In this document: one piece after another, positions 22,621 through 35,090 of the stretch | How positions within the stretch are numbered: the first letter of the stretch is position 1 | Layout: the number at the start of each line of letters is the position of its first letter | Source: Azadirachta indica | Taxonomy: Eukaryota > Streptophyta > Magnoliopsida > Sapindales > Meliaceae | Length of the DNA: 64,000 nt | Assembly (NCBI GenBank): GCA_022749755.1 | Contig: CM040450.1 | Coordinates: 11,182,913 to 11,246,912 of the forward strand | Reading direction: 5' to 3' | Made by a program: the position numbers and the translations under genes | The notes under the pieces: model-generated | Databases searched by the model: none | What the model saw: the letters and a program-made list of their open reading frames with translations, nothing else | Told to the model about the DNA's origin: nothing

Positions 22621-25130
22621 GAACCCTCGAACATTCAGAGCGCTGTATAATATTCTTCAAACTTATAAGCCAGAAATTGTTTTCTTGTGTGAGACAAAGT
22701 TACTTGCCCATCAGATGGATAATATAAGTAAAAGGCTTAAGTTCGATAATTGTCTTTCTGTTAGCATAACTGGTTTGAGTGGAGGGTTGGCTATGTTATA
22801 GAGTTCAAATATCGATCTTCACATTAAATCTTACACTAGGCATCATATTGATACGACTATTAAACCAAAAAAATGGGACTTGGTGGAGGTATACAGGGAT
22901 ATATGGCCATCCTGAAAATTCGCGGAAAAAGAACACTTAGGAATTACTGAAAAGATTATATGCTTTGGCACAATTATTGTGGGTGTGTAGTGGTAATTTT
23001 AATTAGCTGTTGCATTTGGATGAAAAAAGTGGGGAAAACCCTCGTAACTTAGAAGATGTAGTCAATTTTAATGATGCTATTAAGATGTGTGGGTTGAAAG
23101 ATTTAGGTTGGAAAGGAGCTCCTTTTACTTATTCGAATAGGAGATTTGGGGTTAATTTGGTGGAAGAAAGATTGGACCGTTTTTTATGTAACGATAGGTG
23201 GAAGGCATTATTTAAAGATGTGGTAGTTACTCATTTGGAATCATGGAGTTCAGATCATCGTCCTATTATTGGAAGTAAAGGGAGATAGAAGTGCAGTTGA
23301 GGGCTAGAACAGTAGGGGTAGAAGATTCCACTATAAAGATTTTTGGAGTAATTATGATGAATGTAAAGATATAGTGAATCAAAGCTAGAGTGTGGTTAAT
23401 AGTTGGGCCAATGAGAACCCAATCCAACAATTCATAAGGAAGCTTAACGAATCAAGACAAAAGCTAAGGAAGTGAAGTGCTAGAACTTTTAGATGGAGAA
23501 AGGAAAAGCTTGAGGAATTGATTTGTAAGCTAGGTCAGTACAAGCAAACCAATCGGCAATAGTCAAGAGGGATTGAAATCAGGCTCTTAGAGAAACAAAT
23601 TGACAATATTTTGCTAAATGATGAAATTCATTAAAAGCAAAGGTCGAGGGCCATTTGGTTAAGGGAAGGGGATAAAAGTACGAAGTTTTTCCGTGCAAAA
23701 GCAACAGAAAAGAGGAGGAAAAATAAAATTGGTGGGATTTTGAATGGAAATGGTAATTGGGTAGAGAGTGACGATGGGATAGAAAATATAGTCTGTGGCT
23801 ATTTCTCTGAGTTGTTTGGAATAGCAGCTCCTCCTTTCGAGGATAGAGAAGTGGCGGAGAAGTGGCGGTGCAGTGCAGTGCATATCTGGAAGAGTTACAC
23901 GTGAGATTAATGAAAGCTTAGATAAAGCTTTTATAGAGGAAGAATTAACTATAGCCCTACAGCAAATGCATCCAACAAAGGCGCCTGGCCCAGGTGGAAT
24001 TCTGGCCGCGTTTTTCCAAAAACACTGGCAAGCTGTGAAGACTAGCGTGATTAATACATGTTTGCATGTTCTCAATGATGCAGGTGACATCTCTGCTTTA
24101 AACCATACACATATCTTGATCCCAAAAGTCAAAAATCCCAGGAAAATTACTGAATTTTGGCCTATTAGCCTTTATAATGTGGTGTATAGAATAATTGCGA
24201 AGACAATTGCTAATAGGCTTAAGGTTGTGTTAGAGCACATTATATCCCCTAACCAGAGTGCTTTTGTTCCACATAGATTGATTACTGATAATGTTATTTT
24301 AGGACATGAGTGTCTGCACAAAATAAGGAGGAAAGGGGGGAAAAAAGGCTTGATAGCTTTAAAATTGGATATCAGTAAAGCTTATGATAGGGTTGAATGG
24401 AACTTCCTAGAACAAACAATGGAAAAGATGGGTTTCTCTAGAAGATGGATAATGCTGGTCATGAAATGCATCAAAACTGCAAAATTTTCTTTTATCATTA
24501 ATGGCTTTGCTAAAGGATTTATTCAGCAAATAGAGGGCTTAGACAAAGATGTCCTTTGTCAACATATCTATTCATCATCTGTGCAGGCTGAATGTAGAAA
24601 ACCAATCCATGGTGTGAAATTTAGTCACGATTTAATGATTTGCCATCTTTTATTCGCAGATGATAGCTTGGTATTCTCTAAAGCATCTAAACAAAATTGT
24701 AGAAATCTTAAAAGTATATTTGATAAGTACGCAAAGGCTTCTAGACAAATCTTCAATTTTGAGAAATCAACAATGATGCTGAGCCCCAATATTCAACCAA
24801 ACGAAGTAATGGAGATTAAAGAAATTTTCAATTTGAATGTGGTATCTAGGCACGAGAAATATCTGGGGTTGCCTTCAATGGTGGGGAGGGACAACAGGAA
24901 ATTCTTCGATGAGATTAAGCTGAGGATAATAAACAAGGTGAGGAACTGGCAGAACAAATTTTTCTCTGTTGGTGGTAAATAAGTGCTTATTAAGGCAGTT
25001 GCCCAAGCAATTCCTTCTTATGCTATGAGTGTGTTCAAGATTCCTTTTAATATTTATGATGAAATACAAAAAGTCTTGGCAGCATTCTGGTGAGGATAAA
25101 AAGAGGATGGCCAAAGTATACATTGGGCTA
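22618..25130 (+). pseudogene. LINE ORF2 endonuclease and reverse transcriptase remnant
   Basis: The endonuclease starts mid-domain at GNPRTFRALYNIL, with PEIVFLCETKL (catalytic Glu region) and, at ~23210-23270, the C-terminal SSDHRPI motif. RT blocks: APGPGGILAAFFQKHW (from ~23980), LIALKLDISKAYDRVEWNFL (~24350), FADDSLVFSKAS (~24655, catalytic box) and RHEKYLGLPSMVGRDN (~24850). The stretch expected to hold the QGDPLSPxLF motif (~24520-24590) is frameshifted. A TAG/TAA ends several segments (22799, 23286, 24980). Confidence 0.85.
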
Positions 25131-25144
25131 GTTGGAACAGAATG

Positions 25145-25531
25145 TGACGCAGGCGGGATAGCGAGTGGGATATGAACACCTTGTCGAACGCCGAATCTCG
25201 TTCGGTTCTTTGATGCAGTGAGTTAGATAAACGTTCTAACGGACAGGATTAGATGTCATTCTAATCCTAACGACTCGAAGCACAAGTGTCAAGATAACAA
25301 TCCCATGAGAGACAAAATCAAAGAGGAATATTTTATTGAATAAAAGATTGTTCCAAAACAATAACATAGATTCTTTATATATAATAGAGAAAACCTAACA
25401 TTACAATTCAACTCAAATAAGGAAAAAAAAACTCCTATTTAAATAAGAAAATTAAGAATTAAATAACAAATTAAATTGGTAAGAATAAAAGACTTCCTAA
25501 ACTAATTAAATTCTAAAATTGTCCTACATCA
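25145..25531 (-). repeat. Gypsy 3' LTR
   Basis: 387 bp, collinear with 26680-27048. Shared blocks include GGGATAGCG, ACACCTTGTCGAA, GAGGAATATTTTATTGAATA and AACATTACAATTCAACTCAA. Relative to the other LTR it has small insertions, such as TCTCGTTCGGTTCTTTGATG at ~25196-25215 and a five-base one near 25470. Confidence 0.88.
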
Positions 25532-25766
25532 GATTTCCCTTCTTTTTAAAAAACTCGTCCTCAAGTTTTGTTTTGTCTGACGGATAAAATTTGTAGTTCA
25601 ACATCAAATCTTCTTTTGACTTAAAATAATGGCTCTTCTCAGCAAGTTTCTTTGAAACTCGGAAGTACTCAAATTTTATCTTTTTCTTGCACTTGTGTGT
25701 GACTCTTTGAAAAAATATGTACTTGTAATAATAAACTACTTTCAAATTTCTTATAACTTTTCCCAA

Positions 25767-26570
25767 TTATCGCTCAATATACTCACCAATTAAATTTGTC
25801 TTTATGGCCAAATCTTCCTCAAAAATAATCTTTATGTTTTCGATATGAATAGGTAGAACCATGTCAATAATAGGCGAATCTTCGACTTGAATTTCTTGTG
25901 TATGCTCAATTTTTAAATTAAGATCACATAAAACCTCTTCTTGTATAATTTCTGGCACGTCTTCAATTTTCTTTTGAAACTCATTTTCAGACACTATCTT
26001 ATGGTCAATTTTAACCATGTTATCAGATATCTTATAAGTTACATTGTCAACAACATCTCTAATAACTCTATCAAAGTCAAGCTTTAGTTGCCTTTCGATT
26101 TCTTTGGCTAAGAAAATGGCATATGGTAGTGTATGGATAATATATAACGGCATTCGATTTCTTATATCAGAATTGAGCCCTTCCAAAAATCTCTCAATTA
26201 AAAACTCTTCACTCTCATAAAAAAATGAATGTCCATAAAAATCCTCAAACTCGATAGCATAAGAATGAATAGATCTCATAACTTGATGTGTCAAACAATA
26301 ATCAAGAGGAATGAACCATGATCTCATCAATCGCTTCATCTGATCCCATGATCGAATTTTGTCTTCTTGGCTTGCAAGTCGTGACCTTTGTAACATATTC
26401 CACCAATATACTGCACTCCCTTTTAACAGAAAACAAGTAATAAATTATACTCGTTTTTCTTTAGGTATCCTATCAACTTCAAAAAATTTTTTAACATCTT
26501 CTAACCAAAATAAAAATAATTTAAAACTACATTTTTCGTCAAACAACAACGCATCATGCCTAACATGATA
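25767..26570 (-). pseudogene. Gypsy gag (retrotransposon gag domain)
   Basis: The intact frame from 26396 to 25767 (209 codons) starts MLQRSRLASQEDKIRSWDQM and continues LMRSWFIPLDY and RFLEGLNSDIRNRMP, the core of plant gypsy gag. Upstream on the minus strand the domain extends in-frame (AVYWWN before the Met) and then, across breaks, to DALLFDEKCSFKLFLFWLED near 26550. No zinc knuckle or protease follows. The frame ends within 0.25 kb of the 3' LTR. The N-terminus is disrupted, so I class it as a pseudogene. Confidence 0.78.
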
Positions 26571-26679
26571 GATCATGATTTTAATTTTTTTTTTTATTTT
26601 TTTTGGGTAAAAAAGATGTATTTATGACTGTAATTGTGTTTAATGATTCAGGAAAGATCTGTCTAGTACAAATACCATC

Positions 26680-27048
26680 TGACGTAGGTGGGATAGCGGG
26701 TGGGATATAAACACCTTGTCGAATGCCGAATCTGACAGGATTAGATGTCGTTCTAACCCTAACGTTCTAACGGATAGGATTAGATGTCGTTCTAACCCTA
26801 ACGACTCGAAATACTAGTGTTAAGATAACAATCCTATGAGCAACAAAATTAAAGAGGAATATTTTATTGAATAAAAAATTATTTCAAAACAATAACATAG
26901 ATTCTCTGTATATAGTAGAGAAAACTTAACATTACAATTCAACTCAAATAAGGAAAAGAACTCCTATTTAAATAAGAAAATTAAGAATTAAATTGATAAG
27001 AATAAAAGACTTTCTAAACTAATTAAATTCCAAAATTGTCTTACATTA
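26680..27048 (-). repeat. Gypsy 5' LTR
   Basis: 369 bp, partner of 25145-25531. It carries a short internal tandem duplication of ACAGGATTAGATGTCGTTCT/GATAGGATTAGATGTCGTTC near 26735-26795 that the other LTR has only once. Confidence 0.88.
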
Positions 27049-27059
27049 GAATGTGTCAC

Positions 27060-28585
27060 ACAGAAAGCAAAGATGGGATTGATACGAGGGAGCGGAGTTG
27101 TTTTAACCAAGCATTGCTTGCAAAATAAGGATGGAGACTGATTCCAGATCCTAATTCTCTAGTGGCAAGAGTACTGAAGGCTAGATATTTAAAAAATGGA
27201 GATTTTTTAGTGCTAAAATTGGTTATTGACTTTTGTTGATCTGGAGAAGCTTAATATAGGGCAAAGAAGTATTGAAGCAAGGAAGTAGACGGAGAATTAG
27301 CGAAGGAGACAAGGTTTTTGTTTACAAAAGCAATTGGATACCGAGGCCTCCAATGTTCAAGCCTGTTTCCCCACCTATAGTGTCAACAGAGACCAAGGTA
27401 ATAAGGCTAATAAAGGATGGTAGGTACAGGAATAAAGAGGTAATCAAACGAAATTTTAAGGAGATAGATGCAGAAATAATTCTTAGTATTCCTATTCCAA
27501 AAACAGGAACTGAAGACAAATTGATTTGGCATTTTGATAAGACAGGACAGTACACTGTTAAAAGCGGTTATCATGTAGCTTGTGGATGCAAATACTCAAA
27601 AAACTCAAGCAGCTTTACGGAAGACACAACGGTATCGAATTTAATCTGGTCGATTAATGTGCCAAGAAAGATTAGAGTTTTCATGTGGAGAGCATTATCA
27701 AATTTTCTCCCGACAACACAAAACCTAATGTGCAAGAAGGTTGTAGAATCTTCAATCTATAGAAGATGTTATGAGCAAGACGAAGATGTTGTTCATGCTC
27801 TCTGTGGATGTAAAGCTGCTAAAAGTTTGGAGACTCACTCAATTTTGGGAGGTGATAAAGGTCAATATTAAAATGGGTTTTGCTAATATTATTCAAGCTG
27901 CAGCAACTGAGTTGAAAAAGAAAGATTTTGAGTTTATGGTGATGAGTTTGTGGACTCTATAGTATACTAGAAATAAATTCTTGTTTGAAAGATAATGAAT
28001 TTCCAGAAAGGATTTTAGCAAGAGCAGAAGCTGGTCTGGAATAATTTGGAAGAGTGCACTCAAGTACAACATGTGAAGGCGTCGGTTCTTCCATTGAATC
28101 GAAGATGTCTTGGATGCCACCACCTCATAATTGATTTAAATTAAATGTAGACCCATGTATAGACAGGGCCAAGAAGTGTGCAGGTCTTGGAGCAGTAATC
28201 ACATACTCAAATAGAAAGGTTGTGGTTGCTGCATTAAGGAATATAAAATTCCAAGGGGATGTGGATTTGGCAGAAGCGGAGGCAATGAAAGCTGGAATTG
28301 TAAGTAGCAAAGGAAGCATGCCTAACTCCTTTAATTATAGAGTCTGATTCAAGCAAGGTAGTGAGGCTTGTAAAAGGGTTGGAAGGAAGCTTGGCAGAAA
28401 TTTATTGGGTGATCACAGATATTCAAGTGCTTACAAAACAAAAAGAACTTTTTAAAGTGAGTAAAATTGCTAGTGTTTGTAACATCACAACCCATAATAT
28501 TGCCAAATTAGCACTAGCTCAACAAGAGCCAGTTCAGTGGCTGAGTGATATCCCAGTTGACATTTTGTCTGTGTGCTGCTTTTAA
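27060..28585 (+). pseudogene. LINE ORF2 C-terminal remnant (zf-RVT and RNase H)
   Basis: 27272-27871 reads SRRRISEGDKVFVYKSNWIP, then KLIWHFDKTGQYTVKSGYHV and NVPRKIRVFMWRALSNFLPT, the zf-RVT region of plant LINEs with its Cys cluster (RRCYEQDEDVVHALCGC). RNase H follows with frame changes: KCAGLGAVITYSNRKVVVAA (~28175) and, in another frame, IESDSSKVVRLVKG (~28338). The C-terminus ends DIPVDILSVCCF at 28585, just before the poly(A). Confidence 0.8.
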
Positions 28586-28690
28586 TGAATTTATTCTTTT
28601 TAGAAAAAAAAAAAAGTAAACCTCATGAAATTTAGAATAGTAACACGATGCAACTTGACGTGGGTTTCTGACATTGAACTCTTAGTTTAT

Positions 28691-28796
28691 TGGGCCTTCC
28701 TCATAGTTTCTTTCAAGCCCATGACAACAAAGTTCATTTAAGAAAGTCAACACAAAAAAAAACCATAGGCCTTAAAGTTTTAGGGCCCGAAGCCCA
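28691..28796 (+). promoter_or_regulatory. Site II-like motifs upstream of FtsZ2
   Basis: TGGGCC at 28691-28696 and AGCCCA at 28716-28721 and 28791-28796 match plant Site II (TGGGCY) elements, commonly found in genes active in dividing cells. They lie 0.75-0.85 kb before the FtsZ2 ATG, right after the LINE tail. Transcription start not determined; a 5' UTR intron is possible. Confidence 0.35.
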
Positions 28797-29542
28797 TGAG
28801 GTTAGTACATGAAGTTAAGCCCTTTCAAGTGTTGTGCAATGTTGCTAGTTTCCCACCCCTACTGACCCTTACAGTGTGCTTTCATTTGCCTTATTTATTA
28901 ATCACAAGATTTTTTTTTGCGCTTGGGAGATTTCATTTTATCAACAAAACACAAAACACGACAGAGAAAAAATGGCCTAAAGCAAAACCCCTATTTCCAC
29001 CCTGTTGGGCTTGGCTGCTTAGCACTCAAATGCTACAAGCGACTCAGCTATTTCTGTTTTCTTGGACTCTGCTGCTGCAACTCTCTCTCAGGTCCTGCCA
29101 TTTTCTCTCTGTTCCTTTCTTTGCTGTTGTTTTTGTTCAGAATTTCTTTGTTTATTTGTAGTTCATTGTAGTGGGTTTTGCGTTTTTTAGTTGGCGTTAA
29201 CTTTTTGCTTGCGGCATTTTGTCCAATTGTTGTTGGGTTTACGTTCGTGATTGCGAATATTCGCCAAGGAACTCTATTGCTTCTTTCCCGCAACATTTAT
29301 GGGGTTTCTACAGTTTTCTTGCTTTAGTTAGGCATTAGCATGTTGCCATTTGTGTGTTCTAAAGTTTTGTAGCTAATCAGTTGTGTTGACACTGTTTTTT
29401 TTTTTTTTTGGGTATTTGATGAACAGGTACTAGAATAGGTTTCTGTTCTAAAAACCTGGAAATTTAAGCCATTGGGGAATCTGGTTTCTTTTGGCATATA
29501 TCATTAAACGCGTCTTTGAGATTTGGTTGTCCCCAGTATAAG

Positions 29543-32500
29543 ATGGCGTCTTGTATATCATCGTGTTTCACGCCTTCTGATACTAGAACAACGGGAGTGC
29601 TGACTGTTTTTGGAGGGAGAATGTCAATGGAGAATCTCTCGGGAAGAGTTAACTGTTTGAAAATGTCTGATAACAAGAATGGGTATGCGGCTATGGGTCA
29701 GAAGTCAAGCATCACCCAGTTTAGATGTTCAGCCAACTCTCAGAGTGTCAGTCCATATCACAGTAAAGACCCATTTCTGAATCTACATCCTGAAGTTTCA
29801 AGCTTCGAGGAGAGGGAAATAGTACAGTAAGCAATCCAAGAAAGGATAGTTCTAGTGACAGTGTCACTGAGAGCGTAGGAGAGGCATCTAGTCCAAGTAA
29901 TTACAATGAAGCTAAGATCAAAGTTATTGGGATTGGTGGCGGTGGGTCAAATGCGGTTAATCGGATGATAGAGAGTGCAATGAAGGGTGTGGAATTCTGG
30001 ATTGTCAATACTGATATTCAAGCCATGAGAATGTCACCCGTTTTACCTGAGCATCGCTTACAAATTGGCCAGGAGCTAACCAGGGGTCTTGGTGCTGGTG
30101 GGAACCCAGAAATTGGCATGAATGCAGCCAAAGAAAGCAAAGAATCAATTGAAGAGGCGCTTTATGGTGCTGACATGGTCTTTGTTACAGTAAGTGTCAC
30201 ATCTACCTGGACATTTTAGTTTTCCTCAAAAAATATTTCCTACTCTCATATTATTGATTTTCATTTTATGAGTGTATTTTGACCTAAAACTTCTGACTAT
30301 AATTTGTGTACTTTGCTCTGATGTCACCTTTCTTTGTTAGTTTTTTATTGCTCAATTTTGAAATAATAATGCTACAAAGAAGGTGAAATTGTATGCAAAA
30401 ACAAAATTCAGTAATAACATCCAGTTTATTTGGTGAGTCAACTGTCCCTAGGGAGTTGGTCAAAAATATTATCCAATCAAATGGAATGTTAAGCTTCAGT
30501 TGGTGACGAATATGTTTATGGTGTGTAATAGAATTGTTCATATGGCTCCTTGTTCATGATGCCAAGCATCCAGTGAAGTGACAATCAATCAATAGGGCAA
30601 TGTACAAGCTGAGTGTGAAATTTATTAGGAGAAGAAATGGGTTGATATGAGATAATGGAACAAAACACACTGTGAACCATTTTTCATTCCAGTGATTTCC
30701 TGTCACCTAGCCTTTTCCTCTGTGAACTTATCTAATACTTGTTATTGTAATATGTTTCTATTAAGATCCTCTTACGTTGGTAGATTATAATTGTGGTTTA
30801 TGCACCCCTAGACTAAATAAGTCAAGGTCTTTGTGCGTTGAGACAACATTAAATTAATAAATTATAAGATTCTGGTTAAGCATTAACTGTATAATGGGTA
30901 TGACAACGCTAAAGTTGATGTGTGGGGAAAGCCGCTGTATTTTTGTCTCTTCAATTTATTAAAAACTTAAAAGTTTCCTGTAAAGCTTTGTAAAGAGTTA
31001 AGAGACGTTGACATAGCTGGTCTTTATTTATAACAAGGTTGTATATAATGTAAAATTTTCAAGAAATATTTCTTTTTAGCAAGTACATGACATGTTAGAT
31101 AACATTAATTATAGCATCCAAATACATGTGAACGGTAAGTTTTACGAAATTTATTTTATTAAATATCTCATGTTTAGTAAACCTTGGATTAATGAACTTT
31201 CTTGCATTTGAGGTTCTTGTTCCTTGAGTGCAAGGTAAAACTTTTGAATCTCATCTGATTATGCTTGAATTGCTAATTGAGTAATATTTGCCTCGTAATT
31301 GATCTGACTTAAGAGTAAAGAACCGGTTCTAGTTTACTTCTAGTTCATGTAAGGATGTAAAAGTTTTCATAGTTCTCATAAATCTTAAACCTGGTTCAAA
31401 TGGGTTGTACAGTCTTACAAGGGCCTGCGTTGCTTGGCAACCAAAAGGGTGGACAGATTAAGGGAGAACAAAGGAACTAGGACCTGGGATGCCTGCATCT
31501 TGGTCTTTTCTCTCTAGTTTTATTCTTTTACCCAAAACTTTTAAGTTTCTATTTGCAGGCTGGAATGGGTGGAGGAACTGGGACTGGTGGGGCTCCAGTG
31601 ATTGCAGGAGTTGCAAAGTCAATGGGCATATTGACTGTTGGAATTGTCACAACCCCTTTTTCTTTTGAGGGACGAAGAAGGGCAGTTCAAGCCCAAGAAG
31701 GAATTGCAGCTCTGAGAGACAATGTTGACACACTGATTGTGATTCCAAATGACAAGTTATTGACTGCAGTTTCCCCGTCTACCCCTGTAACAGATGCATT
31801 TAATCTGGCTGATGATATTCTCCGACAAGGTGTTCGTGGTATCTCTGATATAATTACGGTATGGTACACTTGAAGAACCTTTTACAATGATCTCATGATC
31901 TATTTACTCCTGTCATGATTAATGACATTCAACAGTTGAACTTTGATATTTTGGCACTTCTCTCATCTTTTCATAGTTCATGAAGTAGCGCTTCTTCTTG
32001 ATCTCGTTGATAATCATGAATATAGTTCCTTGCATTATTGTGTGATTCAAATAAATAAGTTAAAACTGATAACTTCCTTCATCCCAAGATTTTTCTCTAT
32101 TTGACTTTGGCCAATTTTGGAAGATATTTAGATTCACTTGACTTTCCAAATATTTCCCCATTAAACAGACACAGACATAAGACAAAACCATGAAACTAAG
32201 GATAGTTTGGGAAGTTGGGGAATATAATGCTATGAATTTTTGAGTTCGACAGAAATTTAGGGATATTAAATTCCAGTAAGGTTGACAAAACTTCTTAACA
32301 GGATTACCTTATTTTGCAATATTAACAATGAAGTTGTGTGGTGTCGTAGTTCTGATTTTTTTCATTAATTATCTCAGTACATGGAGTTGATGATCTTCTT
32401 ATTCGGTTTCAAGTACAGGAATTGGGGAGCTATATTTTTTCAATTATAACAAGTGGTGAGCTTTCTTAATTGCAGATTCCAGGGCTAGTAAATGTGGATT

Positions 32501-35090
32501 TTGCCGATGTACGGGCTATAATGGCAAATGCAGGCTCTTCATTGATGGGGATAGGAACTGCAACCGGTAATTTTAGGCTACTTTGTAACAAGAATGTACA
32601 ATTGTGGTATATGATTAATATTGAGAATTACTTTCAGAAGCCAAATTCACCATTTTTTTTCTCTGAAAAAGAAAAAAGAGAAAAAATTTCCAAAAGCTTT
32701 ATCCAAAGCAGATAATGAATTTCGTAGCACTTTATCGTGCCTTAGATAACCAAGGAGGAACTATGGAAATCCTCTAGTGCCTTGATGCGGAGGGCAATCT
32801 TGTGATGACTTACACAACTTCTTCAAGATTCTTGAAGTGTAGGAGTTGATTTCCTTCTAACCCATTGACCAAATATGTTAGGACTCTAACCCACCATTTT
32901 GTAGCATGCTTACTTCCTTTTATCTTGCATGCTAGACGTGAATTCTATGGATATATTGGTATTCAATGCACAATCTGCATGCCTTTCTAAGATGATTTGG
33001 TGAATGTTGATTGTGAGTGCTACATAAAGGGAATATGCATGGTGGTAGTGCACTCAAAGTAGCTAGGTCTGCATTGAAGTCCTTTGTTTATAGACTTCAG
33101 TAGTATTTGACTGATATCTGCATTTGTACAGTCCATAACAATATATCTTATTATTCCTGAATGATAGTCTTATCCTTGCTTTAGTTGATGCTTAATATGA
33201 TAGTAACAAACTGGAAGAAGTTAACTTACCTTCATTTTGTAAATTGGTGGGCACTAATGCTTTTTCATTTTTCCTTTTGTTGAGATTGATGAATTTGAGT
33301 CACTTTGTTTGGCCAATGATTTATGTGACATTATTTGGCCTATGATGTCATGATTCATTTAATTGCTCAAGGCTGCCTCTGAACAACTAGGCTACTTTCA
33401 TCAGAATTTATCATCACTTTCTAATAAAGTTCATGGAAATAATGCTTAATAGTTATCTTGTGGTGCTTGCTATTTTATAGGGAAGACAAGGGCAAGAGAT
33501 GCTGCATTAAATGCCATCCAATCACCTTTATTGGATATTGGTATAGAGAGGGCTACTGGAATTGTGTGGAACATTACTGGTGGAACTGACTTAACCTTGT
33601 TTGAGGTGTCTCTTTCTCTTTCTAGATCTGTGTGTGTTCTTGGACAATATCTATATCTTCTTCTCTGCTTCAAATTTCCTTTGGCATCTTTTGACATAAC
33701 TGCATGTGTCTAAAATATTGAGTTGCATGAAGCTGACATTTTCGTGGTAATGCAGTAATGTCCTAGGGGCTACTACACCAACATAATTAGGAGTAGTTGA
33801 AAGATAATACTTATTTGTAGAGGGTTACATTCGACCTCTTGCCACTAATTTGCTTGCTGAATTTATTTAACTTTTATGTCATGGTCAAGCAAATCTTCTT
33901 GTTTGATAATGATCTGCTTTTCTCTTGCAGAAATTTTGTTGCTTTAATCTTTTTCTTGTACTGTTGTTTAATATAGTTCTATTATTCTGAATGTTTTTCC
34001 AGAACTAATATGCTTGAGCAACATCAAATCTGCATTTTTTTTTCATACTGAGTCAGTCTAAAGCAAATTTTGTGTACGACACGAAAAATGGCTTTTCATA
34101 GGGGCTGAACTGCCTTTATAGTCTATTCTCTATAGATAAGTTGTATTCTACAGCCTTATTTCTCCTTAACTGTCTTTTATTTTGCAACTCTACCAGATCC
34201 TTCTCCTTTTATGCCCATGAAATTTAACTGTTGTAAGCCTCACTTTGATATGAGAATTTTGCAGGTAAATGCTGCAGCAGAGGTTATCTATGATCTTGTG
34301 ATCCAACTGCCAATTTAATATTTGGGGCCGTGATCGATCCGTCACTTAGTGGTCAAGTAAGTAATTCCTCATCCTAAATGAACATCATGGTCATTCTGCT
34401 GCAGTTTTCTAGTAGCAGTTTAGTTTCAAGAACATTATTGTTAATCCATTAAGTAAATCTTGCTCTTTTCTGTAAATCCATTAAGTTAATCCATTAAGTA
34501 AATCCATTAAGTAATTCGACTGATATATCTTCTTTCTGTTTCTTGCTTTATTCGTTGCCATAACAAATAGTAATGCTTTTTTCCTTTTGCAATGAGATTG
34601 ATGTTGGGATTGCAAGTCTGCATCCTTGAGGTCATTCTATGTCTTTTTCTGTGATTCTATCTGAATTTAGCTGTTAAACAAAGATTGTAAGTGTTGGGTC
34701 TTAATCCCGGTACCTACAATTTTGAAAGACCTCTTAACTGCCGTAGTACAATGACTAGAAGGTTAATCAGCTTAGTGGTATTACTTACTATTTTTATTTT
34801 TATTTTGATATTTTTAGGTAAGTATAACTCTCATTGCTACTGGTTTCAAACGCCAAGAAGAAAGCGAAGGAAGGCCTCTTCAGGTATGCTCAATTATCTC
34901 TCTCTGAACCCTCCATCCCCTACCCACAATCAACCCTAAGTGTGTTCTGATTAAAATGCAGGGAACTCAGCTAGCACAGGGAGACGTCACCTTTGGTATC
35001 AATAGGCGACCTTCTTTCACTGAAGGTGGTTCTGTAGAGATCCCGGAGTTCCTTAAGAAAAAAGGACGGTCACGCTTCCCAAGAGCTTGA
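29543..35090 (+). CDS. FTSZ2: FtsZ2 plastid division GTPase, with two single-base frameshifts
   Basis: Seven coding exons: 29543-30189, 31559-31858, 32476-32566, 33481-33605, 34265-34356, 34818-34883, 34962-35090; all introns GT-AG. FtsZ2 is the tubulin-like GTPase that polymerises into the stromal ring for chloroplast division with FtsZ1 and ARC6. Visible: a Ser/Thr-rich plastid-targeting N-terminus ([20 protein letters not shown]), [26 protein letters not shown], tubulin signature [14 protein letters not shown], synergy loop [17 protein letters not shown], and a C-terminal [17 protein letters not shown] that fits the ARC6-binding end of FtsZ2. Oddities: one base is missing in exon 1 near 29800-29805 (TCAAGCTTCG where the family's Met-Leu-Arg codons are expected), and one in exon 5 at 34299-34301 (CTTGTGATCC where Val-Asp-Pro is expected), each sending the frame to an early stop. 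Every exon junction keeps phase if the two bases are allowed for, giving ~483 residues (usual ~480). It is either a very young pseudogene or carries two assembly errors. The 1.37-kb first intron is the longest. Confidence 0.9.

Larger units (their letters stand above)
25145..27048 (-). mobile_element. Gag-only Ty3/gypsy element (TR-GAG type) with both LTRs
   Basis: A perfect 5-bp target duplication GAATG flanks it (25140-25144 and 27049-27053). LTRs of 387 bp (25145-25531) and 369 bp (26680-27048) begin TGACG(C/T)AGG and end CCTACATCA/CTTACATTA. The minus-strand internal region is only 1.15 kb. It holds a gag ORF followed closely by the PPT-side peptide LEDEFFKKKGNLM; on the minus strand AAAGAAGGGAAATC precedes the 3' LTR. 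No protease, RT or integrase. It would depend on another element's enzymes. It sits inside the LINE RT-to-linker region. Confidence 0.88.
22618..28615 (+). mobile_element. 5'-truncated LINE (L1-type) interrupted by a gypsy element
   Basis: Order on the plus strand: endonuclease domain without its beginning (22618-23280), reverse transcriptase (~23640-25130), gypsy insertion (25145-27048), zinc-knuckle/RVT linker (27250-27870), RNase H (28130-28585), then a poly(A) tail at 28604-28615. The ORF1 and endonuclease start are absent, normal for 5'-truncated LINE copies. Many stops and frameshifts show it is dead. The target duplication was not found. Its tail is ~0.93 kb upstream of the FtsZ2 start codon. 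Confidence 0.85.
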
